Assembly: GCA_963753225.1 (NCBI GenBank)
Contig: CAVWBQ010000008.1
Span: forward strand, 1-64,000
Reading direction: 5' to 3'
Length of the DNA stretch: 64,000 bases
DNA from: Palsa-504 sp963753225
GTDB lineage: Bacteria; Actinomycetota; Actinomycetes; Streptosporangiales; Streptosporangiaceae
Shown here: positions 35,088-42,539 of the stretch, piece by piece
Position numbering within the stretch: position 1 is the stretch's first letter
How the letters are laid out: every line of letters starts with the position of its first letter
Position numbers and translations under genes: made by a program
The notes under the pieces: generated by a model
The model's input: only the letters and a program-made list of their open reading frames with translations
What the model was told of the DNA's origin: nothing
The model's database searches: none

Positions 35088-36774
35088 ACGTTCCCGGCGC
35101 GTCGCAGATCGGCGCCAGCCCGCCCCCGCCCAGTTCCCCGGGAGCGGCCTTCTCCTCACCGCAGCGCTCGGTCAGCCAGCCCGCGTAGTCCGGCCACCAG
35201 GACCCGTGGCAGGTCTCGGCACGGCGCAGCCACTCCTGGGGATCTTCCGGGCACTCCTTGGCCATCTGGTACCTGGCCTTCTCGTTGCCCGGCGGATTGA
35301 CCATCGCGGCGATGTGCCCGCTGGTCGACAGCAGGAACCGGGGCCGGCCGCCCAGGAGCTGGGTAGTCCGGTAGCAGCTCTGCCAGGGACAGATGTGGTC
35401 GGTGATCCCGGCGACGATGTAGCTGTCCCTGTCGACCGCGCCTAGGTCCACCGGTGAGCCGAGCATGGTCGCGCCGCCGGGCTCGACCAGGGCGTTGGCC
35501 GCGCCCAGCTCGAGGAAGTCCCGGTGCAGGCCCGCGGTCATCCGGGTGGTGTCCGCGTTCCAGAACAGGATGTCGAACGGCGCTGGCTTCTTGCCGAGCA
35601 GGTAGTTGTTGACCCAGTAGTTCCAGATCAGATCGTTCGGCCGCAGCCAGGCGAACACCTCGGCCAGCGACCGGCCGTCCAGGTAGCCGCGGGCGCGGGA
35701 CGAGGCCTCGGCCAGCTTCGCGGTCCGCTCGTCGATGACGGCGCTGGCCAGGCCCGCGTGCGCCTGGTCAAGCACGGTGACCATGAGGGTAAAGGCGGCG
35801 AGCCGGTCCTGCTGGCCGGTGTGCGCCAGGTGCGCGGCCACCATCGCCGCGATGATGCCGCCGGAGCAGGCCCCGGCGAGCACGGTCTGCTCGCTCCCGG
35901 TGATCCGCGAGGCCGCGTCCATGGCGTCCAGGATGGCCTGACCGTAGGTGTTGATATCCCACTTGGCGTGCCTGGCGTCCGGGTTGCGCCAGGAGATCAT
36001 GAACACCTGCAGGCCCTGGCCGACCAGGTACTCCACCATGCTCCGGCTGGGGGCCAGGTCCATCACGTAGAACTTGTTGATCACCGGCGGGACGATCAGC
36101 AGCGGGACCTGCCGGACCGCGGGCGTGACCGGGCGGTACTGGATCAGCTCGAACTCCGGGGTTCGCAGGACCACCGACCCGGGCGTGACGGCCAGGTCCT
36201 CCCCGACTTCGAACGCGTCCGGCTCGACCATGGTCGGCACCCGCGGCGGAACCGCCATGTCGGAGAGGAAATGCCGCAGGCCCGCCAGGGCGCTGCCGCC
36301 GCCGGTGTCGAGCGCGGCCTTGACCGCTGCCGGGTTCAGCAGCGGGTTGTTGCTCGGGGCCAGCGCGTCAATCAGGTTGGTCAGCAGAAAGCTGATCCGT
36401 TCGGAGTCGCGCTCGCCGAGGCCGGCCTCGGCCACCACGCTTTCCACGCTCTCCGCGGTGACCAGGTAGGCCTGCATCGTGCGGCGCAGCAGCGGGTTGC
36501 CCGTCCAGCCCGGGTCGGCGAACCGGCGGTCCCGGCGGGACGGCTGCACCTGGGAGCGGCCCACGGCGATGCGGGCCAGCTCGCCGGCCAGGCGCCCCCC
36601 TCGCCCGGTGACCAGCCGCGGCTTGGCCGCCAAAGACGCGGCCAGGCGCAGGCCGGAGCCGCCTGGGTTCATCCGGCGGAACATGCCGGTGGCGGCATCG
36701 CCCAGCAGTAGGTCAAGCGGCGCCGCCGCGGCCTCGGCAGCGGCGGACCTGGTGGGATCGGTGTCGGCGTTCAT
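35071..36774 (-). CDS. phaC: Polyhydroxyalkanoate synthase
   Basis: 567 residues from ATG 36774 (MNADTDPTRSA); an upstream in-frame ATG lacks family similarity. The lipase-like box GACSGG carries the catalytic Cys that replaces Ser in PHA synthases. The catalytic Asp (GITDHICPW) and His (STSGHIAAMVNPPG) are in place. NPLL and FMISWRNPD motifs also match. It polymerises hydroxyacyl-CoA at the granule surface. No phaE or phaR subunit is next to it, so it resembles class I/II. It heads an operon with the depolymerase-like hydrolase and the acyl-CoA dehydrogenase; no phaA, phaB or phasin gene is visible in the window. Confidence 0.92.
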   Translation of the reverse strand: MNADTDPTRSAAAEAAAAPLDLLLGDAATGMFRRMNPGGSGLRLAASLAAKPRLVTGRGGRLAGELARIAVGRSQVQPSRRDRRFADPGWTGNPLLRRTMQAYLVTAESVESVVAEAGLGERDSERISFLLTNLIDALAPSNNPLLNPAAVKAALDTGGGSALAGLRHFLSDMAVPPRVPTMVEPDAFEVGEDLAVTPGSVVLRTPEFELIQYRPVTPAVRQVPLLIVPPVINKFYVMDLAPSRSMVEYLVGQGLQVFMISWRNPDARHAKWDINTYGQAILDAMDAASRITGSEQTVLAGACSGGIIAAMVAAHLAHTGQQDRLAAFTLMVTVLDQAHAGLASAVIDERTAKLAEASSRARGYLDGRSLAEVFAWLRPNDLIWNYWVNNYLLGKKPAPFDILFWNADTTRMTAGLHRDFLELGAANALVEPGGATMLGSPVDLGAVDRDSYIVAGITDHICPWQSCYRTTQLLGGRPRFLLSTSGHIAAMVNPPGNEKARYQMAKECPEDPQEWLRRAETCHGSWWPDYAGWLTERCGEEKAAPGELGGGGLAPICDAPGTYVYDH

Positions 36775-36837
36775 TATCAGCCGAGCGTAGCCCCGCGAGG
36801 CGCGCTCTTCCATTGGTCGCTCGTCACGAACCCTGGA

Positions 36838-37228
36838 TCAGACGTGGTTCTGCGGGCACAGGCCCGCGGGCTTCAGGCGGCCTTTCGGCGGGGTAATCGC
36901 GACCGCGGCGCCGAGCTCGCGACCGTGGCGGTGCGCCTGCTCTTCCGCCTGCTGGCGCAGTCGGCGGGCGAGATCGGTGAACCGGTCCAGTGCGGGATCG
37001 ACGCCGACCAGCGTGAAATCGGCCTCGACGACCTTCAGGTCAAGGCTCCAGACGTCGGCGAGGATACGGCGCATCCACCCGGTCGCGTGGTCCCATCCCT
37101 CGCGGGGGGTTCCGGCTGACGGGCTCCTCTGGGTAGGAGTTTCGCCACTCCTGCTCGACGATGCCGGCGATGGCGCGGCTGTGGGAACCCTCGATGCGGA
37201 TGCTGGCGTCGAGCCGGAACAGTGACAT
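36838..37228 (-). pseudogene. FMN-dependent NADH-azoreductase remnant with internal deletion
   Basis: ATG 37228 has GGAGG seven bases upstream, and the first 28 codons (MSLFRLDASIRIEGSHSR) match the AzoR N-terminus well. The sequence then jumps, in another frame, to DHATGWMRRILADVW and a C-terminal helix that match the AzoR end. Roughly 120 residues of the middle, including the FMN-binding loop, are missing. It is therefore a deletion pseudogene and cannot make an active quinone/azo reductase. A MarR-type palindrome remains 27 bp upstream of its start. Confidence 0.7.
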
Positions 37229-37255
37229 GCCTGGTCCTCCGATGATCCGAAGCTA

Positions 37256-37271
37256 ACTTGATTGTTCAAGT
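37256..37271. promoter_or_regulatory. MarR-type operator A upstream of azoreductase remnant
   Basis: Perfect palindrome ACTTGA-TTGT-TCAAGT, 27 bp upstream of the azoreductase start. It matches four other sites in the next 1.7 kb. Confidence 0.65.
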
Positions 37272-37422
37272 AAAACGTTACGCCGCCCTTCACGTCGCGC
37301 GACTCGACCCCGGCGAAAGCGTCACCATCCCGGATGCGCCGTTCGCTCACGTCTACCTCGCCCGGGGCCGGATGGACCTTGAAGCGGAGGGCGCACTGGC
37401 TGCGGGCCCGGCAACCGCCTGA
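37270..37422 (+). pseudogene. Pirin C-terminal fragment
   Basis: An open + frame reads LHVARLDPGESVTIPDAPFA and then HVYLARGRMDLE before TGA at 37420-37422. This is the C-terminal cupin barrel of pirin-family quercetinase-like proteins. There is no start codon or N-terminal metal-binding barrel; the fragment begins abruptly at the operator next to the azoreductase remnant. It is a relic about 50 residues long. Pirin genes are often partners of MarR/azoreductase genes in redox-stress loci, which fits the setting. Confidence 0.6.
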
Positions 37423-37461
37423 GATCGCCGGAGCCGCCGCTCGGCGCGCCTACCCATGGCA

Positions 37462-37959
37462 CTAGTTGATGCCAGAGGTGTCGATGCGTGACATGATGCG
37501 GTCCGCGGTCAGGCCGAGGCGCCGTAGCTGCTCTGGGGACAGGACGTCGATGACAAGCGATCGCACGTGGGCCACGTGACCGGGCGCTGCATCGGCGAGT
37601 GTCCGGAAGCCTTCGTCGGTCAGGATGGCGTTGGTGAACCGCCCGTCTGCGGGATCAGGCTCGCGGCGCACAAGCCCTCGTCCTTCCAGGCGCTTGACCA
37701 GGTGTGACAGCCGGGAAAGCGACGCGTTGGTGACCTCGGCCAGCGAGCTCATCCGCATGGTCCGCTCTGGACTGTTGGACAGCATCGCCAGCACCTGGTA
37801 CTCCACCATCCCCAGGTTCGAGTCACGCTGCAGTTGCTGATCGATCGACCAGGGAAGCCAGGTCATCAACCGCACCACGGACAGCCAGGAGTCAACCTCC
37901 GCGGCGGTCAGCCACTTCACCGGCGGCTTCTCGTCATCCCGGCGGGCTCCTTCTGTCAT
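37462..37959 (-). CDS. MarR-family transcriptional regulator
   Basis: 165 residues from ATG 37959. It is a winged helix with MSSLAEVTNASLSRLSHLVKRLEGRGLVRREP (recognition helix and start of wing) and PADGRFTNAILTDEGFRTL, the DxRxxxxxLT MarR signature, at about 100-120. It is probably a redox- or phenolic-responsive repressor. The operator copy at 37978-37993 lies 18 bp upstream of its start, which indicates autoregulation. Four further copies lie upstream of the azoreductase, SDR and epimerase genes. The gene is intact although most of the putative targets are broken. Confidence 0.88.
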   Translation of the reverse strand: MTEGARRDDEKPPVKWLTAAEVDSWLSVVRLMTWLPWSIDQQLQRDSNLGMVEYQVLAMLSNSPERTMRMSSLAEVTNASLSRLSHLVKRLEGRGLVRREPDPADGRFTNAILTDEGFRTLADAAPGHVAHVRSLVIDVLSPEQLRRLGLTADRIMSRIDTSGIN

Positions 37960-37977
37960 GGGCCCACGATACCGATC

Positions 37978-37993
37978 ACTCGATGATTCAAGT
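37978..37993. promoter_or_regulatory. MarR-type operator B upstream of marR
   Basis: ACTCGA-TGAT-TCAAGT, one mismatch from the perfect palindrome. It is 18 bp upstream of the marR start codon, a fitting place for autorepression. Confidence 0.6.
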
Positions 37994-37995
37994 GG

Positions 37996-38163
37996 TCACT
38001 GTGCTCCGGGGCCCAGTGCGGATGGCGGGACCGGCGCGCAGTCGGGCAGGGTGTCGGCCGATGCCCGGTCAGCGAGGACGCCGCCGGCCAGCGCCGCGAC
38101 CGTGGGGACTGCCGCGAGGGCCGCGCCGCGGGCGAGGAAGGACCGGCGGTTCGTGGATGACAT
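37996..38163 (-). CDS. Short Tat-signal ORF, probably truncated secreted protein
   Basis: ATG 38163 follows AAGGGA at six bases. The 55-codon product begins MSSTNRRSFLARGAALAAVP, a twin-arginine signal with a hydrophobic core and Ala-rich cleavage region (about residue 36). It then has fewer than 20 residues before TGA at 37996-37998, immediately next to operator B. Full-length relatives in such clusters carry a SnoaL-like or oxidoreductase domain, so this is probably the surviving head of a deleted gene. It lies 28 bp downstream of the SDR remnant. Confidence 0.45.
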   Translation of the reverse strand: MSSTNRRSFLARGAALAAVPTVAALAGGVLADRASADTLPDCAPVPPSALGPGAQ

Positions 38164-38191
38164 GGTCTTCCCTTCTCGAAGAGACGGCGCG

Positions 38192-38747
38192 TTAGGCGCC
38201 GTAGGCCGGGACGACCGCGCCGCTGACGGGTGCGGCGAGGTCGGCGGCGAGGAAGGCGATGACGTTCGCTATCGCTTCCGGCCGGACGGCGTGGGTCAGC
38301 AGTTCGGCGGGGAACGTGGCCCGGTTGGCGGCCGTGTCGATGAGCTGTGGCGCGATCGCGTTGACCCGGATGCCGTGCGGGCGCAGCTCCAGGTCGAGAA
38401 TGCGGATGAGATGGCTGAGAGCTGCCTTGCTGAGGCTGTAGGTCGCCATGCCAGCGGTTGGGTCGGCCGCAGGGCGGGCCGACACGTGCACGATGGAGCC
38501 CTTGCCGCGCTGGCGCATGTACGGTTCCACGGCCTGGCTCAGCCACAGGGCCGTCCCCAGGTTGACGTCCATCAGGACCTTCAGGTCCTCGGGCGTCGCG
38601 GCGACCGCCTCGCCCAGGCGGAACGTGCCGATGGTGTTCACCAGCACCTCAGGAGGGGCGTGATCGGTAACCTCAGCACCGCACTCGAGCGCTGACCGGC
38701 GCGTCTGCCAGCTCCTGCGCTACGTTCAGGCGAGTATCCCTGGTCAT
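38192..38747 (-). pseudogene. Short-chain dehydrogenase/reductase remnant
   Basis: The C-terminal two thirds is clear SDR: VLVNTIGTFRLG, VNLGTALWLSQAVEP, HVSARPAADP and the catalytic YSLSKAALSHL (Tyr-x3-Lys), ending PVSGAVVPAYGA. The N-terminal GxxxGxG Rossmann loop is absent. An ATG at 38747 opens a frame of 22 codons that breaks before VTD (frameshift near 38675). With the cofactor loop deleted, the gene cannot work. Operator C lies 18 bp upstream of 38747, the same spacing as at marR, which supports that start as the original one. Confidence 0.65.
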
Positions 38748-38765
38748 CGAGCCAGAGAGTCAGTC

Positions 38766-38781
38766 GCTAGATGATTCAAGT
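38766..38781. promoter_or_regulatory. MarR-type operator C upstream of SDR remnant
   Basis: GCTAGA-TGAT-TCAAGT: the right half-site is perfect and the left is degenerate. It is 18 bp upstream of the SDR start, as at marR. Confidence 0.45.
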
Positions 38782-38870
38782 TACCTGCTGCGCATCTGCG
38801 CACCTTCCTGCGCTGGAGCAGCATCTAAAAGGCCGAATGCTAGGCACTAAACGTCTTGATGGCGCATATG

Positions 38871-38888
38871 CACTTGACTGTTCAAGTG
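38871..38888. promoter_or_regulatory. MarR-type operator D upstream of epimerase gene
   Basis: CACTTGA-CTGT-TCAAGTG, a perfect palindrome with 7-bp arms, the best of the five sites. It is 63 bp upstream of the epimerase ATG. Confidence 0.65.
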
Positions 38889-38904
38889 ATTTTGGCTTAG
38901 ATTC

Positions 38905-38920
38905 ACTTGAACGGGCAAGT
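38905..38920. promoter_or_regulatory. MarR-type operator E upstream of epimerase gene
   Basis: ACTTGA-ACGG-GCAAGT, one mismatch, 34 bp downstream of site D (start to start) and 31 bp before the epimerase ATG. The pair could bind two dimers cooperatively. Confidence 0.5.
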
Positions 38921-38951
38921 CCAAACTTCGAAGACAGGAGGCTGTCCGGCC

Positions 38952-39833
38952 ATGAAAGTAGTACTCACCGGCCCAACGGGATTCATCGGATCTCACGTAC
39001 TAGCGGATCTGTACAAGCACGACCACGAGGTGACCGCGCTCGTCCGCGACGACGCCCAGGCGGACACCGTCGCCGCCCGCGGCGCCACACCGGTCGTGGT
39101 CGACCTCTACGACCGGCCGTCCGTCGCGAGGCTGCTCGGCGGTGCGGACGGAGCCATCCACACGGCCAGTCCCGGCGACGCCACCAGCGCGAACCTGGAC
39201 TCCGCCGTGGCCGATGCGGTGATCGACGCATTCGCCGGCACCGGGAAGCCCTATCTCCAGATCAGCGGCCTGTGGATCTACGGGGCCAACCCTTCCGTCA
39301 CCGAGGCATCGCCCTTCAACGCGCCCGCGCTGGTGTCCTGGAAGGAGCCGATCGAACGCCGGGTGCTCGGCGCGACGGACATACGCGGAGTCGTGATCGT
39401 CTCCAGCGTCGCCTACGGCGACGGCGGGGGCGGGATTCCCGGGCTGCTTCTCGGCTCGCCCCAGGACGACGCCGGCAACCTGGTCATGCTCGGCACGGGC
39501 CAGCAGCACTGGTCGACGGTGCACGCCGCGGACCTGGCGGATTTCTTCCGGCGCGTCCTGGAAGATGAGTCGGCTCACGGCCGCTACGTCATCGGAAACG
39601 GACTGAACCCCACCGTAGCCGAGCTGACGCAGGCGGCCGCGGTGGCCGTCGGCGCCCCGGGTGCGGTCCCCGGTTCCGACGATGAGGCCCGGGGCCGCCT
39701 GGGCGACTACTTCGCCGAGGTCCTGCTGCTCGATCAGGGCACCGACGCGGCCAGGGCCCGGGGCGAGCTCGGCTGGTATCCGTCCCGTCCATCACTTTCC
39801 GATGACTTTCGCCACGGCAGTTACCGCAGGTAG
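38952..39833 (+). CDS. NAD(P)-dependent epimerase/dehydratase-like reductase (atypical SDR)
   Basis: 293 residues from ATG 38952, with AGGAGG ten bases upstream (38936-38941). The Rossmann motif is LTGPTGFIGSHVLADL (about 5-20), in which TGPTGFIG is the extended-SDR/NmrA-like GxxGxxG. GLWIYG follows, replacing the usual Tyr-x3-Lys active site, so it may be a sensor or a weak reductase. The C-terminal half has HWSTVHAADLADFFRRVLE. It is intact and is the only clearly functional enzyme gene left under the five MarR-type sites. A natural substrate cannot be named. Confidence 0.8.
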   Translation: MKVVLTGPTGFIGSHVLADLYKHDHEVTALVRDDAQADTVAARGATPVVVDLYDRPSVARLLGGADGAIHTASPGDATSANLDSAVADAVIDAFAGTGKPYLQISGLWIYGANPSVTEASPFNAPALVSWKEPIERRVLGATDIRGVVIVSSVAYGDGGGGIPGLLLGSPQDDAGNLVMLGTGQQHWSTVHAADLADFFRRVLEDESAHGRYVIGNGLNPTVAELTQAAAVAVGAPGAVPGSDDEARGRLGDYFAEVLLLDQGTDAARARGELGWYPSRPSLSDDFRHGSYRR

Positions 39834-39882
39834 GCAGCACCGAGACGGTCCGGCCCCTGGACCGGACAAGAAGGAGACTCCC

Positions 39883-40265
39883 ATGAAGAAGTGGCAGCGC
39901 GTCGCGGCGAACGCGAAACCGGCAACCCCCACTCCGCCGGCCAGCCGGCGGCAGCGTCATTCCACAGCCGCGGGTCCGTAGCGCACCACCGTCGCGGGAG
40001 GGCTGGCCGGCATCGTCGCCGCGATTCCGATCTGCACGCCAACGTGCAGGACATCTTCGGCCACGGCGACGAGGTCGTCGTCCGCCTGGTCGTGACCGGT
40101 ACGCAGGAGGGTCCCCTGCTGGGCATTCCCGCCACCGGGCGCCACCTCCAGTGGGACGCGATCGACCTCTACCGGCTCAAGGGCGGCAAGATCAGTCAGG
40201 AATCGGCTTCCGAGGTCACCGCGATCCAACGACACGGGTGCGTACAAGGCGCCCTGGATCCCTGA
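39883..40265 (+). pseudogene. SnoaL-like / ester cyclase remnant
   Basis: ATG 39883 (AAGGAG seven bases upstream) opens a frame (MKKWQRVAANAK) that stops at TAG 39979-39981. Another frame from about 40030 to 40265 encodes QDIFGHGDEVVVRLVVTGTQ, GIPATGRHLQWDAIDLYRLK and GGKISQESA, the C-terminal half of a SnoaL-fold ester cyclase. The N-terminal half of the domain is missing. It follows the epimerase gene by 50 bp and was probably its operon partner. Confidence 0.55.
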
Positions 40266-40316
40266 TCCGCAGCCTGCCCCGTTACCCCGGACGGCCGCGG
40301 TGTTCCCTCAGGCATC

Positions 40317-41666
40317 ATGACGCGATCGGGACAGAATCAGCTGCCACTCGGCATGCTTGCCGGAGTGTGTAAGAATCCGCAGGTGGACATCGACGGTCCC
40401 GCGGTCGCCGAGCTGGTGGCCGACGCCGCGGCGGCGGTGAGCCGCCGGGCCGCCGCAGTGTCCGAGGATGTCTATGAGGTGATCCTGCGGGAGATCCCGG
40501 AGCTACGCGACGACAAGTCGGTGCTCACGCTGCTCGCCTCGAGCGTCCACAGCAACATCGGCACCTGCCTGCAGGTCATGCAGCACCAGATCGACCTGAG
40601 CGCCGTGCAGGCTCCGGCCGCGGCCCTGGAATATGCTCGTCGGCGGGCGCAGCGCGGCACGTCGCTGACCGCGCTGCTGCGCGCCTACCGGCTGGGACAC
40701 GCGTGCTTCTCCGACTGGTTTCTCAAGGAGCTGGCTCAGCAGGCAGATGAAGCCCAGATGATCACCGCCGCCACGCTGAGCATGTCCAAGATCGTGGCCG
40801 GATACGTCGACCAGACCTCAGAAGAGATCGTCGCGGCTTATACGCGCGAACGGGAAAACTGGCTGCGGAACCGCAGTACCGCTCGCGCCGCCCGGATCCG
40901 TGACCTGCTTTCTGGCGAGCGGATCAATGTGAGCGCGACAGAGGCCGCCCTGGGTTACCGGCTGCGCCAGTACCACGTGGGCGTGGTCTGCTGGGCGGGC
41001 GACGCGGCGGCTGGCGTAGACAACATCACCCGGCTTGAGTACGCGATCAGCCACGTCGCGGGGAAGGTGGCTTGCTCCGATCCTGTCTTCCTGCCCCGCG
41101 ACGTATCCAGCGCGTGGGCCTGGCTGCCGCTGGGGATCCGGGACACGTTCGACGCCGCAGGGGCCAGCGTGGTCGGCGTAGACGACGACGTCCATTTCGC
41201 GTTCGGCGACGCGGCCAAGGGCACCGCGGGGTTCCGCCTCACCCACCGGCAGGCCCTCGCCGCCCAGTCGGTCGCGCTCGCCGCAGGCTCTCCCCCGCGG
41301 GCGGTAGCGTTCAGCGAGGTCGCCCCCGTGGCCATGATGCTCGGATCCGCCGACCTGCTGCGGGCCTGGGTGCTCAGCACGCTGGCGGGCCTGGCCGCCG
41401 ACGACGAGCACCACGCTCGCCTGCGTGAGACCTTGCTGGTCTTCCTGCGGAGCGGGGGCAGCTTCAAGGCGACTGCCGAACGGCTGATGCTGCACAAGAA
41501 CACGGTCCAGTACCGGATTCGCAAGGCGGAGGAGAGCCTCGGCCGGCCGGTGGGCGAGAACCGCCACGACGTGGAACTCGCGCTGCGTGCCAGCCACTGG
41601 CTCGGCTCGTCAGTGCTTCGTCCCGGTGCTGCACAGGCTGCGACCGCGTCGACTGCTTCAGTCTGA
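40317..41666 (+). CDS. PucR/CdaR-family transcriptional regulator
   Basis: 449 residues from ATG 40317 (an internal start near 40353 or 40383 is possible, since the first 20 residues look unstructured). A helical N-terminal sensor domain (about 30-170) with YRLGHACFSDWFL is followed by a GGDEF-like degenerate middle domain (about 195-330). The C-terminal PucR helix-turn-helix has LLVFLRSGGSFKATAERLML and HKNTVQYRIRKAEESLG. Regulators of this class often control degradation or secondary metabolism, and act on promoters nearby. The 3' end overlaps the convergent aldo/keto reductase remnant by nine bases. Confidence 0.85.
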   Translation: MTRSGQNQLPLGMLAGVCKNPQVDIDGPAVAELVADAAAAVSRRAAAVSEDVYEVILREIPELRDDKSVLTLLASSVHSNIGTCLQVMQHQIDLSAVQAPAAALEYARRRAQRGTSLTALLRAYRLGHACFSDWFLKELAQQADEAQMITAATLSMSKIVAGYVDQTSEEIVAAYTRERENWLRNRSTARAARIRDLLSGERINVSATEAALGYRLRQYHVGVVCWAGDAAAGVDNITRLEYAISHVAGKVACSDPVFLPRDVSSAWAWLPLGIRDTFDAAGASVVGVDDDVHFAFGDAAKGTAGFRLTHRQALAAQSVALAAGSPPRAVAFSEVAPVAMMLGSADLLRAWVLSTLAGLAADDEHHARLRETLLVFLRSGGSFKATAERLMLHKNTVQYRIRKAEESLGRPVGENRHDVELALRASHWLGSSVLRPGAAQAATASTASV

Positions 41667-42366
41667 GTAGGCACCAACGCCGTCCAGTTTGCGCAGTGCC
41701 TCGTCATCGAGCGTGACCCTTCGGCAGCCAGGTTCTCCCGCAGGTGGGCAACGGAGCCGGTCCCGGGGATGATCAGCACGTTAGGGGCCAGCTGGAGCAG
41801 CCACTGCAAGGCGACCTGTGCCGGGGTGACGGCCAGCCGAGCGGGCAGAACGGCACGAACGCGATCCCGCGGCTGAGGCACTCCTGGAGAAGGGGGGCAC
41901 TGCGGCGGCCGGCGAGGTGGAACATGTTCTGCACGCAGACGATGCGGATTCCAACTGCGGCGCGCCGCAGTTGTACGTGGCTGACATTACTCAGGCCCAC
42001 CCCCGCGATCAGGCCCTCGTCGCGGGCCGCCACCATCACGGCTAGCTGGTCATCGAAGCGCGCGTCGACCCTCCCGTCACCGGGCAGCCGGAGGTTCACC
42101 GCCGCCAGCTGGCCAACCCGCAAGCTGTTGACGACGCCAGGGCCGTAGTACTGGGCCGTGTCGATGTGATCTACCCCGGCGGCGACCGCGGCCCGTAGCA
42201 CGCCGATGGCCGATGCCCGGTCCGGTGGCGTACCGGCGGCGAACGGTCCGGCGAGTTGCATCGCGCCCTACCCTGACCGTCTGACCTGTATCTGGCCGAG
42301 TGCGAAGGTGCAGCCACACGGTCTCAGCTCGCGCGGGATCACCCGGCGGGTGGCTAGCTCACCCAT
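41658..42366 (-). pseudogene. Aldo/keto reductase remnant with TAG, deletions and frameshifts
   Basis: The N-terminus (TFALGQIQVRRSG, then TAG at 42268-42270, then GAMQLAGPFAAG) matches AKRs that read RLGYGAMQLAGP, so the TAG replaces a Tyr codon. HIDTAQYYGPGVVN keeps the catalytic Tyr. After it about 50 residues are missing before VNLRLPGDG. Another 25 or so residues are missing after FVPFCPLG, with a frame change near 41845. Near 41725 one G of a GGGG run is lost, after which TLDDEALRKLDGVG appears in the third frame and ends at 41658. It is a multiply damaged, certain pseudogene. The start at 42366 is a guess. Confidence 0.75.
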
Positions 42367-42539
42367 GCCGCTGTCCCTGGTCTGCGTCCCACCCTTCAAG
42401 GGAATCCCCTGGGCCGGGCGATGAATAGTCGTCATCTGACGACACCTTGGCGGCAAGACGCGGTTCTTGTTCAAGCGGTCCCGGCGGCCTACGGCGCTTA
42501 AGGAGGCCGATGTGCGCCGGCCCGGCGGGACATCAGGCT

